NCBI RefSeq assembly: GCF_047948215.1
Contig: NC_134460.1
Span: forward strand, 15,187,501-15,251,500
Length of the DNA: 64,000 nt
Direction: 5' to 3'
Source of the DNA: Lycorma delicatula
Taxonomy: Eukaryota > Arthropoda > Insecta > Hemiptera > Fulgoridae
Shown here: positions 21,776 to 33,654 of the stretch, piece by piece
Numbering within the stretch: position 1 is the stretch's first letter
How the letters are laid out: each line of letters opens with the position of its first letter
Position numbers and translations under genes: made by a program
The notes under the pieces: generated by a model
Told to the model about the DNA's origin: nothing
What the model saw: the letters and a program-made list of their open reading frames with translations, nothing else
Databases searched by the model: none

Positions 21776-24050
21776 CGATATTTCCTAATATATGCTAATA
21801 CGTAATATATTTAAAAGAGCGCAATACCAATCTATATACACAATTTCATTTCCTCGTGGTAAGTTTTCTTATGTAATCGATCATAAATAATAGATATTGC
21901 AGTCGTACAAGGAAATGGGCTTTAAGTCGCGGGGTTAAGGGAAGCTACTTGTATTATGCGTGTAAAACAAAGCTACGTCTAGCAGAAATGCAACTTCTAT
22001 TACCGTTTTACCAAATTTACCAAAATTAAAACATTTCTATGAAACGTTTTACAAATATCTTAACAATAGAAAAAAATCCGCCATTTTTAATGAGATGTTA
22101 GCTGTAATATTGTTTTAATAGAGAGTGTGGCGATTTACAGAATTCATCGTAATCTCTCAAAAACTGTTTAACGAATTAAAATATATTTAATATCTGTTCA
22201 AAAAAGCTCATGAAATAACTTAAAAAAAAAAAAGACTGATCTTTTTTTTAAATTTAAGGGGACGACAGTTCCCTTAAAAGGAATAAAAGTTTTAAAGTTG
22301 GAATAAAAGTTTTGTTAATTTGTTGATTGTGACGCGGTAAAGAGAGGCACTATTCGCAAACATTTTTACAGTAAACTGCATTAACTGCGGTTGGATTTGT
22401 ATAGAAAATTATAGTATTTTTTTTTTATTTCAATATTTTATAATTTACTTTAAAAAAAAATCATTAAAATTGAATCCATTCTTGAATTAGAGCGAAAGAA
22501 GTAGTATTTCAACTCTTTTGAATACAGAAAAAATACAGCAAGAGACGGTTGCATTTTATGCATTAATTATTTTATTCTTGAAAATACTGCAATTTTATTA
22601 CGTAAAAAAAAATATACCTACCGTAATAGTTTCACAGTACATTTATTTTTTTCTAGACTTGTACGAATAAAGTAATCGCTAAACATTTATAAAATAAAAG
22701 AATAGCAGTAAATATTCTCTTAATTAAACCAAGCGACGCAATTATTTTCCGTATTACGCAATATAATAAAAAGATTATGATAAAAATTTATAATTTTCAT
22801 GATTTACGTAAATACCTGAAAGATTTTCCTACCGATAAAAAAATTAAATCTCTCATTTTACAAAAAAACAAAAAAATTATATTTATGAATTTTTAAATAA
22901 TTTGTCTAATCCTGAATTTTACTTGGCCTGCTATAGCGTTATGTGATGCTGCTATAGCTATAACGAGAAAGTATATATATATAGATTGGTAAAAAAAAAA
23001 AAAAAATTAAAAAAATTGATCTTTTTCAAGTGTTCTGCCTTAAGGAGACATCTAAAAAAAAAAAAAATAGATTTAAATAAATTGTAAATAGTCTTCAAAA
23101 AGTTTTTATTCCGATGCTTTTTTAAAGAAACTGAAAGAAAGGATAAAGATCTTTTGGCGTAATAAAATTTTCTTACGGAAGTTGAAGTTTTTTAATCGAG
23201 ATCACAAATTACCAAACATTTTTTTTAATAATATTCACCCCTCCACAAAAATGACTATATATATATATATTTTTCTTTTTTTAGCTATATCTTGCTTCAG
23301 AAAAGGAGTTAACGGGAGTTTTCTCAATATTTTTTACATCAAAAGGCCTTCACATCACTATAAAATGGTTTCGTCCGTTCTGCTCCGATGATCTGTGGTA
23401 ACAAAAAATATTTTTTTTATTTTTTTGTACGTAATATTTATTCGAATTAAAAATGTAAAAATCTTAATGCTTAAGAATTAGCCAACGCGTTTTAAAACCT
23501 AGAAAAGTGCATTACATTGTTTAGAATTATTGCTGTACCTTGGCACTTTTTAAAAGATTTTAAAAAGTCCTTTTATTAAAATTTCTTTATCTCCGCTTAG
23601 GGATTATTTTATTGAAAATTAATTTTAACCGAATGCTTTCCTTGTGTACGGGAGCCCTTAAAATGAAAAAAAATCGTTTATCGCCATTTAAAATTTTTAA
23701 CGCTCAAAACTTATTCGCGTTTCGTTAAACAATAAAATCATTAAAATAAGTTAATACCCTTTTCTTGGTTTAAAAAAAAAAATAACGAAAAAATTTCGTA
23801 GCCAGAAAGTTTCTTCAAAAATAAATTGAAATCGATTGGCGTAGTTATGTGATTTATTGCCGTCTTTTTTTCTCGTTTAACGTTACTTAAATGTGTACTG
23901 AAACGTTTGTTAATTAATGTTTGTAAAATCGTTTTCTTATCGTGTACTGCATTAATTTGCATTTGCATATTAAAAAATGGATCGAAGTTTTTTCTAAAAT
24001 AATTATTTCTACGTAAAAATAATGAATATAACTATTTATTATTTAGTAAT
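21776..24050. other. AT-rich DNA without gene (contains one dispersed repeat)
   Basis: Long AT-rich stretch with many A/T runs. The only structured part is repeat E at 23270-23400. All open frames are short and of low complexity. Confidence 0.4.
23270..23400 (+). repeat. Dispersed repeat 'E', copy 1
   Basis: Core AGCTATATCTTGCTTCAGAA then AAGGAGTTAACGGGAG, ATTTTTTACATCAAAAGGCC and TATAAAATGGTTTCGTCCGT. Related copies lie at 60480-60600 (plus) and 27912-27975 (minus). Confidence 0.6.
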
Positions 24051-24176
24051 ACAGTAGGACCCCGGTAATTCGTCACCTTTGGGACCGAGTGGGTGACAAA
24101 TTAACGAAAATGACGAATTACGGAATAGTGTAACAAAAGTCGGGTTATATAAAAATTAACGCTATGCCTAACCTAA

Positions 24177-25428
24177 TGTGAAGAATACAGAACAATTAGT
24201 TTAACTAGTCATGCATCAAAAATCTTAACTAGAATTCTATACAGAAGAATTGAGAGGAGAGTGGAAGAAGTGTTTGGAGAAGACCAATTTGGTTTCAGGA
24301 AAAGTATAGGGACAAGGGAAGCAATTTTAGGCCTCAGATTAATAGTAGAAGGAAGATTAAAGAAAAACAAACCGACATACTTGGCGGACCTATAGACCTA
24401 GAAAGGGCATTCGATAACGTAGACTGGAATAAAATGTTCAGCATTTTAGAAAAATTAGGGTTCAAATACAGAGATAGAAGAACAATTGCTAACATGTACA
24501 GGAACCAAATAGCAACAGTAACAATTGAAGAACATAAAAAAGAAGCCGTAATAAGAAAGGGAGTCCGACAAGGGTGTTCCCTATCTCCGTTACTTTTTAA
24601 TCTTTACATGGATCTAGCAGTTAATGATGTTAAAGAACAATTTAGATTCGGAGTAACAGTACAAGGTGAAAAGATAAAGATGCTACGATTTGCTGACGAT
24701 ATAGTAATTCTAGCCGAGAGTAAAAAGGATTTAGAAGAAACAATGAACGGCATAGATGAAGTCCTACGCAAGAACTATCGCGTGAAAATAAACAAGAAGA
24801 AAACAAAAGTAATGAAATGTAATAGAAATAACAAAGATGCACCACTAAATGTGAAAATAGGAGGAGAAAAGATTATGGAGGTAGAAGAATTTTGTTATTT
24901 GGGAAGTAGAATTACTAAAGATAGACGAAGCAGGAGCGATATAAAATGCCGAATAGCACAAGGTAAACGAGCCTTCAGTAAGAAATATAATTTGTTTACA
25001 TCAAAAATTAATTTAAATGTCAGGAAAAGATTTTTGAAAGTATATTTTTGGAGTGTCGCTTTATATGGAAGTGAAGCTTGGACGATCGGAGTATCTGAGA
25101 AGAAAAGATTAGAATTTTTTAAATGCGGTGCTATAGGAGAATGTTAAAAATCAGACGGGTGGATAGAGTGACAAAGGAAGAGGTATTGCGGCAAATCGAT
25201 GAAGAAATAAGCATTTGGAAAAATATAGTTAAAAGAAGAGACAGACTTATAGGCCACATACTAAGGCATCCTGGAATAGTCGCTTTAATATTGGAAGGAC
25301 AGGTAGAAGGAAAAAATTGTGTAGGCAGGCCACGTTTGGAGGGTATACTGAAATGAAACGACTAGCACTAGATAGGGAATCTTGGAGAGCTGCAACAAAC
25401 CAGTCAAATGACTGAAGACAAAAAAAAA
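24177..25428 (+). mobile_element. RTE-like LINE, 5'-truncated copy in the Tigger-like element
   Basis: It starts at GTGAAGAATACAGAACAATT and ends TGACTGAAGACAA plus A. Duplication is unclear (CCTAACCTA before versus CCTAGCCTT after, imperfect). Confidence 0.85.
24181..25408 (+). pseudogene. Reverse transcriptase remnant of RTE-like LINE
   Basis: Breaks against the 15.4-kb copy: a rearranged LAFIDLEKAF block (near 24385-24400) that shifts the frame, and a frame change near 25110 where RLEAFEMRC becomes RLEFFKCGA. A deletion of about 37 bases after RPRLE (near 25340) has GGA microhomology at its ends. FADDIVILAES is intact. Long open part 24434-25147. Confidence 0.85.
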
Positions 25429-25800
25429 TCCCTAGCCTTTATCAGCCCCCCTCTCACGTTACTAAGCGTGTCATAAAAAGACTGCAAACTGATGAAATTT
25501 AACTACATTATTCTACTGAACATTTAATATTTTATTATACAGCAAATGTAGTATACTTGCATAAGTAAACCATTCACTAACACAATTTTTTATAAAAATT
25601 ACGTATCTAGTGTACTGTACTTAAAAAAATCAGTATACATACAACACTATAATACGAGTCAAAGATTAACACACAGTAACTACAAAACATTGTAGGCTTA
25701 AGTTTTGTTATTTATACATTATATATATAAAACCTACAACTAAAAAGGTACTATATTTAAATTTAGATTTACATATTTACACTTCATTTTACTTTCTAAA
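25429..25800. other. 3' untranslated part of the Tigger-like element
   Basis: AT-rich, no open frame. It lies between the RTE insertion and the transposase stop region, so I take it as transposon 3' UTR. Confidence 0.4.
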
Positions 25801-26573
25801 GAAATCTGTAATTTTTCTTTGGACATTAACGTTCCTTTTTTTTTTAATGATAATCGACGAACTAGTGCCACAGCAATTAACTTCGCCACCTGCGCTTCTT
25901 TTTTATCGGAATACTATTCATTCTATGGCATCTCCACGACTTCTCTGCAGCTCATTTTACTCGCTGGATTATCATCGAATTCTTCATCTTCGGCATCTTC
26001 CTTTAAATTTTCTTTGTTTTTAATATCATTAACAATTTCTTCATCGTTTAATATTGCATAGCCTAAATTTGTGTCGTCTAATTATACCCGTTCTTCTACC
26101 TCCTCAATTGTAACATCTTTTAAACCAGGAATGCTGTCGAAAATTTCTTTCGATTTCAAATTTTTGTCTGCCTTTTCTTCTTCAGTTTCTGATTCTGGTA
26201 GCCGGTCAGGCCACAGTTTATTCCAGCTCAACATCAACGTCTTTTCCGAGATGCCTTGCCAAGCGTCAGCAATACCACATATTGCTTCCTTTATGATTTC
26301 CAAACATCTTCTACCTGTAATTCATTTTCGCAGAAACTCAAATTTTGCATTAATAATTTTTTATAACGTTGCCTCGTACTTACTATGACCCCTTGGTCCG
26401 TAGACTGGAATTAACAGCTTGTGTTTACTGGAAGAAAATAGCAATTGTACGGCAATTATATTGCCATCTAGCGCGTCCAGTTTGTCGTCCGGATGGTAAG
26501 GAGCGTTATCCATCTTAAGTAACGCTTTTTCTAGTAAACTATTTTCTCTAAGATGTCGCTGGATTTCAGACAC
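25800..26573 (-). pseudogene. Tigger/jerky-type transposase, C-terminal part
   Basis: Minus-strand blocks in order: LLEKALLKMDNAPYHPDDKL (the LLILDNAPxHP block of the DDE_1 family, with one catalytic Asp), IIAVQLLFSSSKHKLLIPVY (a degraded form of the 'LPPNTTSLIQPMDQG' block), GIADAWQGISEKTLMLSWNK with LWPD (the post-catalytic helical part). An acidic tail follows, DEEIVNDIKNKENLKEDAED. Frameshifts separate the pieces (26361, 26303, about 26061). The N-terminal CENP-B-type DNA-binding region is not seen; the second RTE insertion sits where it should start. Confidence 0.72.
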
Positions 26574-26619
26574 AAAACAGTCGTAAAACTACTGTCTACT
26601 AAAACTACTAAATTGATTT

Positions 26620-27772
26620 TAAATTTTGGGTTTTTTTTTTTGTCTTCAGTCATTTGACTGGTTTGATGCAGCTCTCCAAGATTCCCTATCTAGTGCTAGT
26701 CGTTTCATTTCAGTATACCCTCTACATCCTACATCCCCAACAATTTGTTTTACATACTCCAAACGTGGCCTGCCTACACAATTTTTCTCTTCTACCTGTC
26801 CTTCCAATATTAAAGCGACTATTCCATGATGCCTTAGTATGTGGCCTATAAGTCTGTCTCTTCTTTTAACTATATTTTTCCAAATGCTACTTTCTTCATC
26901 TATTTGCCGCAATACCTCTTCATTTGTCACTTTATCCACCCATCTGATTTTTAACATTCTCCTATAGCACCGCATTTCAAAAGCTTCTAATCTTTTCTTC
27001 TCAGATACTCCGATTATCCAAGTTTCACTTCCATATAAAGCGACACTCCAAACATACACTTTCAAAAATCTTTTCCTGACATTTAAATTCATTTTTGATG
27101 TAAACAAATTATATTTCTTACTGAAGGCTCGTTTAGCTTGTGCTATTCGGCATTTTATATCGCTCCTGCTTCGTCCATCTTTAGTAATTCTACTTCCCAA
27201 ATAACAAAATTTTTCTACCTCCATAATCTTTTCTCCTCCTATTTTCACATTCAGCGGTCCATCTTTGTTATTTCTACTACATTTCATTACTTTTGTTTTG
27301 TTCTTGTTTATTTTCATGCGATAGTTTTTGCGTAGGACTTCATCTATGCCGTTCATTGTTTCTTCTAAATCCTTTTTACTCTCGGCTAGAATTACTATAT
27401 CATCAGCAAATCGTAGCATCTTTATCTTTTCACCTTGTACTGTTACTCCGAATCTAAATTGTTCTTTAACATCATTAACTGCTAGTTCCATGTAAAGATT
27501 AAAAAGTAACGGAGATAGGGAACATCCTTGTCGGACTCCCTTTCTTATTAGGGCTTCTTTCTTATGTTCTTCAATTGTTATTGTTGCTGTTTGGTTCCTG
27601 TACATGTTAGCAATTGTTCTTCTATCTCTGTATTTGAACCCTAATTTTTTTAAAATGCTGAACATTTTATTCCAGTCTACGTTATCGAAAGCCTTTTCTA
27701 GGTCTATAAACGCCAAGTATGTTGGTTTGTTTTTCTTTAATCTTCCTTTTTTGGGTAAACTAAATTTTGGGT
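26620..27772 (-). mobile_element. RTE-like LINE, 5'-truncated copy (minus strand), 12-bp TSD
   Basis: TAAATTTTGGGT at 26620-26631 and 27761-27772. The element body is 26632-27748, with 12 extra bases TTTTGGGTAAAC at 27749-27760 that repeat host sequence at 27765-27776. The tail is a T-run on the plus strand followed by TTGTCTTCAGTCATTTGACT. Confidence 0.9.
26646..27748 (-). CDS. Reverse transcriptase of RTE-like LINE (truncated at 5' end by insertion)
   Basis: An unbroken frame of more than 356 codons runs from LAFIDLEKAFDNVDWNKMFS through RKGVRQGCSLSPLLFNLYME, FADDIVILAES, ALYGSETW and IGHILRHHG to the QSND stop. The fingers region and the endonuclease are missing by 5' truncation. Differences from the 15.4-kb copy are scattered single changes (for example INLNV to MNLNV, EGK to EEK), so the insertion is recent. 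The methionine-like start at 27716 is internal. Confidence 0.83.
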
Positions 27773-27911
27773 AAACTATTCTTTAAGAAAATAATCCCTA
27801 AGTGGTGATAATAAATTTAAAAAAGGAACTTTTTAATCGTTTAAAAAATACAAATTTCAGCCGTAGTTCTAAATAAATAGAGTTGAAATTTTTAAGAAGG
27901 GGTTTAAATTA

Positions 27912-27975
27912 TTTATGTAGAAAATATGGATGAAGACTCTTCCATCAACTCCTTTTCTGAACCAAGATATATTTT
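27912..27975 (-). repeat. Dispersed repeat 'E', copy 3 (core only)
   Basis: Plus strand CATCAACTCCTTTTCTGAAC and CAAGATATATTTT mirror the core of 23274-23345 in inverse orientation. Confidence 0.5.
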
Positions 27976-28142
27976 AAAAAATTCAAATATATTTAAAATC
28001 ATTTTTTAGGAATAAGTGTATATTAAATAAAAATTTTTGGTAATTTGTAGTCTCTATAATAGAAAAGTTTTTGCTAAAGAGCCTCGGTAAAGATTTGAAA
28101 TTTATTTCGGCCGAAACACCTTCCTCCCTTTTTCCAATTATT

Positions 28143-28215
28143 GCATAAATATCATCCTCATTTATGATCTGAAGTAATACGTGACGGTGATTCGTGGAGG
28201 CTAATGGCTAAAAAA
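28143..28215 (+). mobile_element. 3' tail fragment of SINE family 1
   Basis: ATCATCCTCATTTATGATCT then GAAGTAATACGTGACGGTGA and GGAGGCTAA plus A-run match the tail of the full copies; the tRNA head is missing. Confidence 0.6.
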
Positions 28216-28544
28216 AGGTGACGTCACAAGTTATTCCAGTACATGAAAACAATAAGTTACTGTTAACTTTAAGTGAAAGAAATAATGTATTAAATTTGAT
28301 TCATACACTGTTAGGGTCGTGAACAGTAAAGATATTTGCAGTAAAAGAACTTTATATTTGTCTTTCTGTTGTATTATTGTTGTTAATACAAGACTAGTTG
28401 TTAAAAGTGTTAAGACTAGCAGTCATGCTAAAGTCTTTTGTCTGAGGTACTGGATTCTGGTTTTCAATGTTTAATACCTTTGAATAGATTCTGACGATTA
28501 CTTTAAATTCCGTTTTGTATGTAATCACTGTCTATTATTTTTTT

Positions 28545-28690
28545 TTTTATGGTTCTGATTACTATGATTATTATGGGCATTTATTATTATTATTGTTGTT
28601 TGCTCTTGTCATTATTATTATTATTATTGTGATTTGTTTATTATTTTCGTTCATCATTCTTATTGTCATTGTTATTATTGTTTTAGTCTG
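28545..28690. repeat. TTA-rich simple repeat tract
   Basis: Imperfect (TTA)n with TTG and GTC interruptions. Confidence 0.75.
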
Positions 28691-31182
28691 TTTTATTTAT
28701 GTTCTGAAAGTATAAATGGTAATTATATAAATATTTTCAATTGTCAGTCTCTCATTATTCTGATCGAGCCGCGAACACGCGACAGTATGTATAATTTAAT
28801 AGCCTTTAAACCAAATTTCCGGTTTAAGATCTACGTAGGTTTAGTAGATTGTGATTATTTATATTTAACATGTGTTTTTTATAAAGAATTATACTAAAAA
28901 AAAAAAAAAATTGAAATAATTTTGAAAAATTTCAGTTGCAAAGGAAAAAATGTAACGGATAATCTAGAAAATAATAAAGCGTAATAAACTGGAAAAAATT
29001 CAACAAATCTAAAAGCACTAAATAATTGAGTTGAGAATTTAGGATTTTGTGGGAAAGGGAGGCAAATAATATTTCTGTAATTTAGAATGCACGATTATCA
29101 TAACTTGTCTGATTTTAAACAATAATGTATGCTGATAAATAATTTTACAAAATTGTATTAAAATATTTATAAAACAATCCTCGTACTGTTTGTTATATTT
29201 ATTAATTTATGTTGACGTCATTGTATTTATTTTACGCATTCTAATTTTATTAACAAAGCTAGCTTTGCGACAGCTAAATTACTTTTCGTAAAGACAGAAG
29301 GTGTATCACATTATAAAGGATTCTACCATGTTTTCAGTACAGACATGGCTTTATTGCTTTTATGGTATAAACTTAGCTCCTATAATGAATTCACGCCTCT
29401 CCATGATTAATGTTACTTTTACACCAAAGACAATTTGCCTTACTGATGATGAAACTGTCGTTATAACTCTTTAAGTACTTAACTTCATAAAAAAGAAATT
29501 AAATTACAATTAATTATAATTATTTATTTAACATAATAAAAGTATCTAACATACTAAACGTTATTCTACCGAATTTAATTAACGAAACGTTTTTGTTTGT
29601 TTTGTTTGATCTGAATTTCTTTTTAATGTTAAAAATTATATCCAGAATTTTTATTTTTTATAAATTTTAAGTGACCTGTATGTGTAAAAAAGGATTATCA
29701 AGAACGAAATTTAAGTTGATCATTTTTCCTCTAATTTAGATATTCCCTTTAAAATTCATCGTAGACACGGACAAGAAATTACAAAATTGGGAAAATGAAA
29801 TAATTTCTAGGTAGAGGGAGTATTTTTCGGATTTATTATGTGAGAATTTAAGTGAGGAGAATGTGAAGTTATGTTTGTTGAAGGTGGCATTAAAGAAGAA
29901 ATAATTAGAACATTAAGGTGAATGACGCTAAGTAAATCTCCAGGTCACGATAATATTTGGGCTGAAATGATTAAGTGTATGGGATCCTAAGGCTGAGAAG
30001 TTATTGCTTTTGAAAATCGTGATATTAGCTTGGAGCCATAAGAAGATGGCAAAGGATTGGGAAGTAATAGTTCTCAACCCTAATCACAAGAAAGGAGATG
30101 ATTGAGTGTGCCGGGTAAGATTTACTCAAGAAATATTCAGGGAAGACAAGCGGATGGTGGAGCCCGAAGAGATACAGTACGGATTCCGGTAGTAAAGGAG
30201 TAACAAAGATCCAATCTTTATCTTACGGCAGGTCCTGGAGAAAAGTAATGAATTCAGAAAAGGTTTATTGATTTATTGATTTTGTGAAGACTTTTGACGG
30301 GGTCCTATGTTGTCTGCTGTGGAGAAAGTTACAAGAGAGACACAGTAATTTAAATTTGATCAAGACCATACAAAACTTCTACGGAGTATGTAGAAGTGGA
30401 CAATTCAGTCTCAGAGCAGTTAATTTCAATAATTTAAGTGAGACAGAGGGATAATTTGTTACCATATTTCTTTATCGGTCTCATGGGTGGACTAATCAAA
30501 GCATGTAAACAGTGACAAAGGGAATTTAAAGCAGAAGGTATTGGAGGACTTAGAACTGCTTTTGCAAATGATTGAATGCTTATAGCTAGCTCACCAGAAA
30601 ATCTGAACCGTAACATAAAAATCTGGAAAGAAGAGATAGACAAAAGAATGATGAAAATAAGCCTAAACAAGACTAAGCTTCTTGTATGCCTCATAGCCAA
30701 AAATTTGAGATTATCCATCGACGGACAAGCACTGAAAGAAATTTCCAGCTTTAAATACCATGGAACAAGTATTAGTCAACATAGTAGGTTGGAGGCAGAA
30801 GTTGATAATAGAACTGCTGCTGGTACCAAGCATTAACGGTTTCCATCCAGGGGCTCCTGGAATATGACGGGATGAGTTTGGCGAAAAAGATACTTTTTTC
30901 CCTCTACTCCTCTAGGTCGGTCCGGACTGTTGGGTATAACTCCACCCACAGGAGTGCCTAGTTACTCTAACGAGCCTTCCCACCAACCGGCTGTATATCC
31001 GGCATAGTAGGTCGGCTCGTCGTCAGCTCTTTTGAGGAGTCTTTATTGTGCCCTTTCTTGACGCCGTGTCCGGACATATCTGCCCAAAACACAGCGTCGG
31101 GGCTTTTCTCTTTTACTGTGCCTACCATCCCCTGGAGTCCCCAGAGGATCATAGGCACTGGCACACCTGGGCATGCCAGCCC

Positions 31183-31510
31183 TCACCTCTAGGGTTTTCT
31201 TCTTTTTTTTTTCTGTTTAGCCTCCGGTAACTACCGTTTAGATAATACTTCAGAGGATGAATGAGGATGATGTGTATGAGTGTAAATGTAGTGTAGTCTT
31301 GTACATTCTCAGTTCGACCATACCTGAGATGTGTGGTTAATTGAAACCCAACCACCAAAGAACACCGGTATCCACGATCTAGTATTCAAGTCCGTGTAAA
31401 AATATCTGGCTTTACTAGGACTTGAACGCTGGAACTCTCGACTTCCAAATCGGCTGATTTGGGAAGACGCGTTCACCACTAGACCAACCTGGTGGGTTTC
31501 ACCTCTAGGG
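31183..31510 (-). mobile_element. tRNA-derived SINE, family 1, nested in the R1-clade tail (12-bp TSD)
   Basis: TCACCTCTAGGG at 31183-31194 and 31499-31510 frames the body 31195-31498. The head, read on the minus strand, is AGGTTGGTCTAGTGGTGAAC with palindrome CCCAAATCAGCCGATTTGG. The tail is GTAGTTACCGGAGGCTAAAC plus an A-rich end. Confidence 0.9.
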
Positions 31511-31619
31511 CTGTTCTCCCGTTCCTATACTTATAGCCCCGGCGCCGCTCCTCTTTATTTTTACTCCTGATTACCTCTGTGGCATATGTGTTGACTCTCC
31601 TCCGATGTTCTTCGCTTTT

Positions 31620-31909
31620 AACATGTAGTTCACAAGGGTATCTGGTGTGCACTGTGCGTTACCCGCCCTATTCCGTTGTATGTCCCACTTTCAGCATTTG
31701 AACACTGTTTCTTCAACAGAGCCCTCGTCTTCGCAAAACATACATGACGGTGACGCGCTTCTGCCTTTTTTATGCAGGTAATCTTGAAAATTACCATGCC
31801 CCGTTAATATCTGCACTATGTATAAGTTTACTTCACCAAACTTCCTACCGTTTCACGCGACTAGGTCATGCATATTTCGCTTGGTCCATTGTGCCACTCC
31901 TCTTGCGCA
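31620..31909 (-). pseudogene. C-terminal R1-clade polyprotein fragment
   Basis: The minus strand reads VNLYIVQILTGHGNFQDYLH, KKGRSASPSCMFCEDEG and SVEETVFKC before a stop. The blocks match YMTQLLTGHGSFGQYL and CIYCSENDDAEHTLFIC of the 8.9-kb copy; the zinc-motif histidine is replaced by Glu. Frameshifts and a stop make it dead. It is more diverged than the other two family D copies. Confidence 0.7.
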
Positions 31910-32345
31910 GCGACAAAGATACCTGTCTTGAATTCAACACGCGTTCCTATTTTATTGTATTCTAGTGACTTGGTCGATGTCAAAGAGGAACAGAAAAGTA
32001 AACGCAATCTCAGGAAATGAAATATCTCAGTAGAGTGTCGGGTAAAACTAGATGAGATAGCATTAGAAGTGGTAACATTAAGCGACCGTGAGAACAAAGC
32101 TCATTATCCGGAAAGGCAGAAATAGGTCAAATAAGATGACCAGGACGTGTTTTAAGAACGAGCGAAGAGAATCTTATATTAGTGAGAATGAAAGACAGAC
32201 GAAGAAGCGGTCGAGAAACGGTGGAAGGTTCAGGCTAGGAAGGTATAGTGAGACGGGAAAGAGACTGGAGTCAGGTGAGGCCAGATACCGAGAGACCGGA
32301 AACATGGAGATCTCTCGTAACCTTGACACGTGGTGACAGGAGACG

Positions 32346-33638
32346 ACAAGAATAAAGAAGATTTAGAACGTAAATTTTGCAGTTGAATAATAACATTTTT
32401 GAACAAATATTTCATAGTTTTTCACTCGTAATTATTTTGGTGTAACCGGTTTTCCATATTATTGTCATCCTTAAATTATTTAGAAAATAACAAGTAACAA
32501 AATACTATATTTACAAATATTAAGAAAGGTATGTAACAAGATAACTGTGACTTTAATGATTAGATTGCATTTAAATGTACGTACACAAAAAAATAAATTG
32601 AAGTTGTTTTTTTTTTTTGGAACCGTTTTTCGAAACCATTGAAGAGAGCAGGAGTTAATGGACACTCTGACGAATGATAAATTCCAGAAATGTTTCCGCT
32701 CGATGAATAAACGTCTGGATCGCGTTATCCATGTAAAAAGGAATGGAAGCCAATAATCATCACGGTAATTAATTAAGTTTTTAAATGCTAATTTTGGAAA
32801 CTTTTTTCCGATAGATCCTCTTGCACGATTGATTTAATTAATAATAACCGATATTTTTAATAACTTGAAATATTGGTGATAAATACAGAAAAATAACAAT
32901 TTTGAAAAGTGTTAATTGGAAAAATTATTTCAATATACACGTATAAAATTATATGTGATCTATAGTAATTTAACATTAAGGGAGTATATGCGATAATGAA
33001 ATGAAATGAAATGGCATATGAAAGTACGCGGAAATCTCCTAGGATTTACCTTAGTATTATTTCTTTCTCCTTAGTATTATTTCTTGCAATTAAATGTAAA
33101 TAGAATTAAAAAAAAAAAAACAAAAAAAACGGGAATAAACTCATCCTGTTGTTATACAGTACAAAATTTATAAAAATCTCATAGAATTAACTGGTTACGT
33201 CATTGACAAATGTCGGGTTTTTATATAATTCTTGTTACCTTGATAACCATATGATCTATAAAGAGACCTAAATTACCTGATGAGAACTAAATACAAAGAA
33301 AGTTTCCATGATAAATACGATCACTATTTTCTGTATTTTACATTAAAGAAATTTATTTTGTTAGTCGTCCGTAGTACAGAACAATTTTTTTTTTAAGTTT
33401 ATTCTTTTTTCTAGTTCAAAAATTATATGAAATTGAAGAGATTTTTTATAATACGAATGCTATGTAGAGATTTTTTCAAAAAAAGCTGTTCAGTGAAAAA
33501 TCAAAGTTATTAAGATAGGACAAGAACCGCTTCATTAATGGATACACTCGTACATAATATGGATTTTCTGTTGACTACTAAAAAGAATTTGGATCATTCG
33601 AAACATTTTTTATTACTAGTTTTTAATAGAAATACCCT
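32346..33638. other. AT-rich DNA, no gene
   Basis: Nothing recognised. Two copies of CCTTAGTATTATTTCTT near 33050-33085 are a local duplication. Confidence 0.4.
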
Positions 33639-33654
33639 TTGTTCTTAATAACTG

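Larger units (their letters stand above)
24052..27780 (-). mobile_element. Tigger/pogo-like DNA transposon, broken by two RTE insertions
   Basis: The left end is CAGTAGGACCCCGGTAATTC at 24052 after TA, a pogo/Tigger-type terminus. It is followed by a subterminal inverted copy (ATGACGAATTACGG, 24109-24122). Transposase remains are on the minus strand at 25800-26573. RTE copies interrupt it at about 24177-25428 and 26632-27748. The right terminal repeat was not found; the right limit given is only the end of the second insertion's flank. Confidence 0.65.
27976..29860. other. AT-rich DNA, no gene; SINE tail and TTA-rich tract inside
   Basis: Nothing coding recognised. It includes a SINE fragment at 28143-28215 and a low-complexity TTA-rich tract at 28545-28690 that produces spurious open frames. 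Confidence 0.4.
30881..31922 (-). mobile_element. R1-clade LINE tail (family D-like), nested, 13-bp TSD
   Basis: GCGAAAAAGATAC (30881-30893) and GCGACAAAGATAC (31910-31922) differ at one position and frame the insertion 30894-31909. The 3' UTR (30894-31180) has the GTATATCCGGCATAGTAGGT block also seen in the 8.4-kb and 41-kb copies. The coding piece is at 31620-31909 and a SINE sits in its 3' part. Confidence 0.78.
29870..32345 (+). pseudogene. Old decayed LINE (reverse transcriptase), host of a nested insertion
   Basis: Plus-strand pieces in shifting frames: SKSPGHDNIWAEMIKCMG (RT entry, 29933), WEVIVLNPNHKKGDD (30060), then a degraded palm around 30260-30480. FANDxMLIASSPENLNRNIK (30564; FADD decayed to FAND and followed by a stop), MMKISLNKTKLLVCLIAKN and LKEISSFKYHGTSISQHSR follow. 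After the nested R1-clade insertion the C-terminal part resumes near 32120 (RTCFKNERRESYISENERQT, MEISRNLDTW). Many stops; much older than the RTE copies. The domain order is that of a LINE RT; the exact clade is uncertain. Confidence 0.65.

Noticed and set aside
24165..25440. Target-site duplication CCTAACCTA / CCTAGCCTT for the RTE copy in the Tigger-like element
   Set aside because: Two mismatches in nine bases in AT-rich DNA; too weak to fix the ends.
28219..28226. Perfect TGACGTCA palindromes here and at 38179-38186 and 42186-42193
   Set aside because: About one is expected by chance per 64 kb; three without associated promoters is not enough to call CRE sites.
28515..28715. 66-codon open frame on the plus strand
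   Set aside because: It is the translation of a TTA-rich simple repeat (Ile/Val/Leu only).
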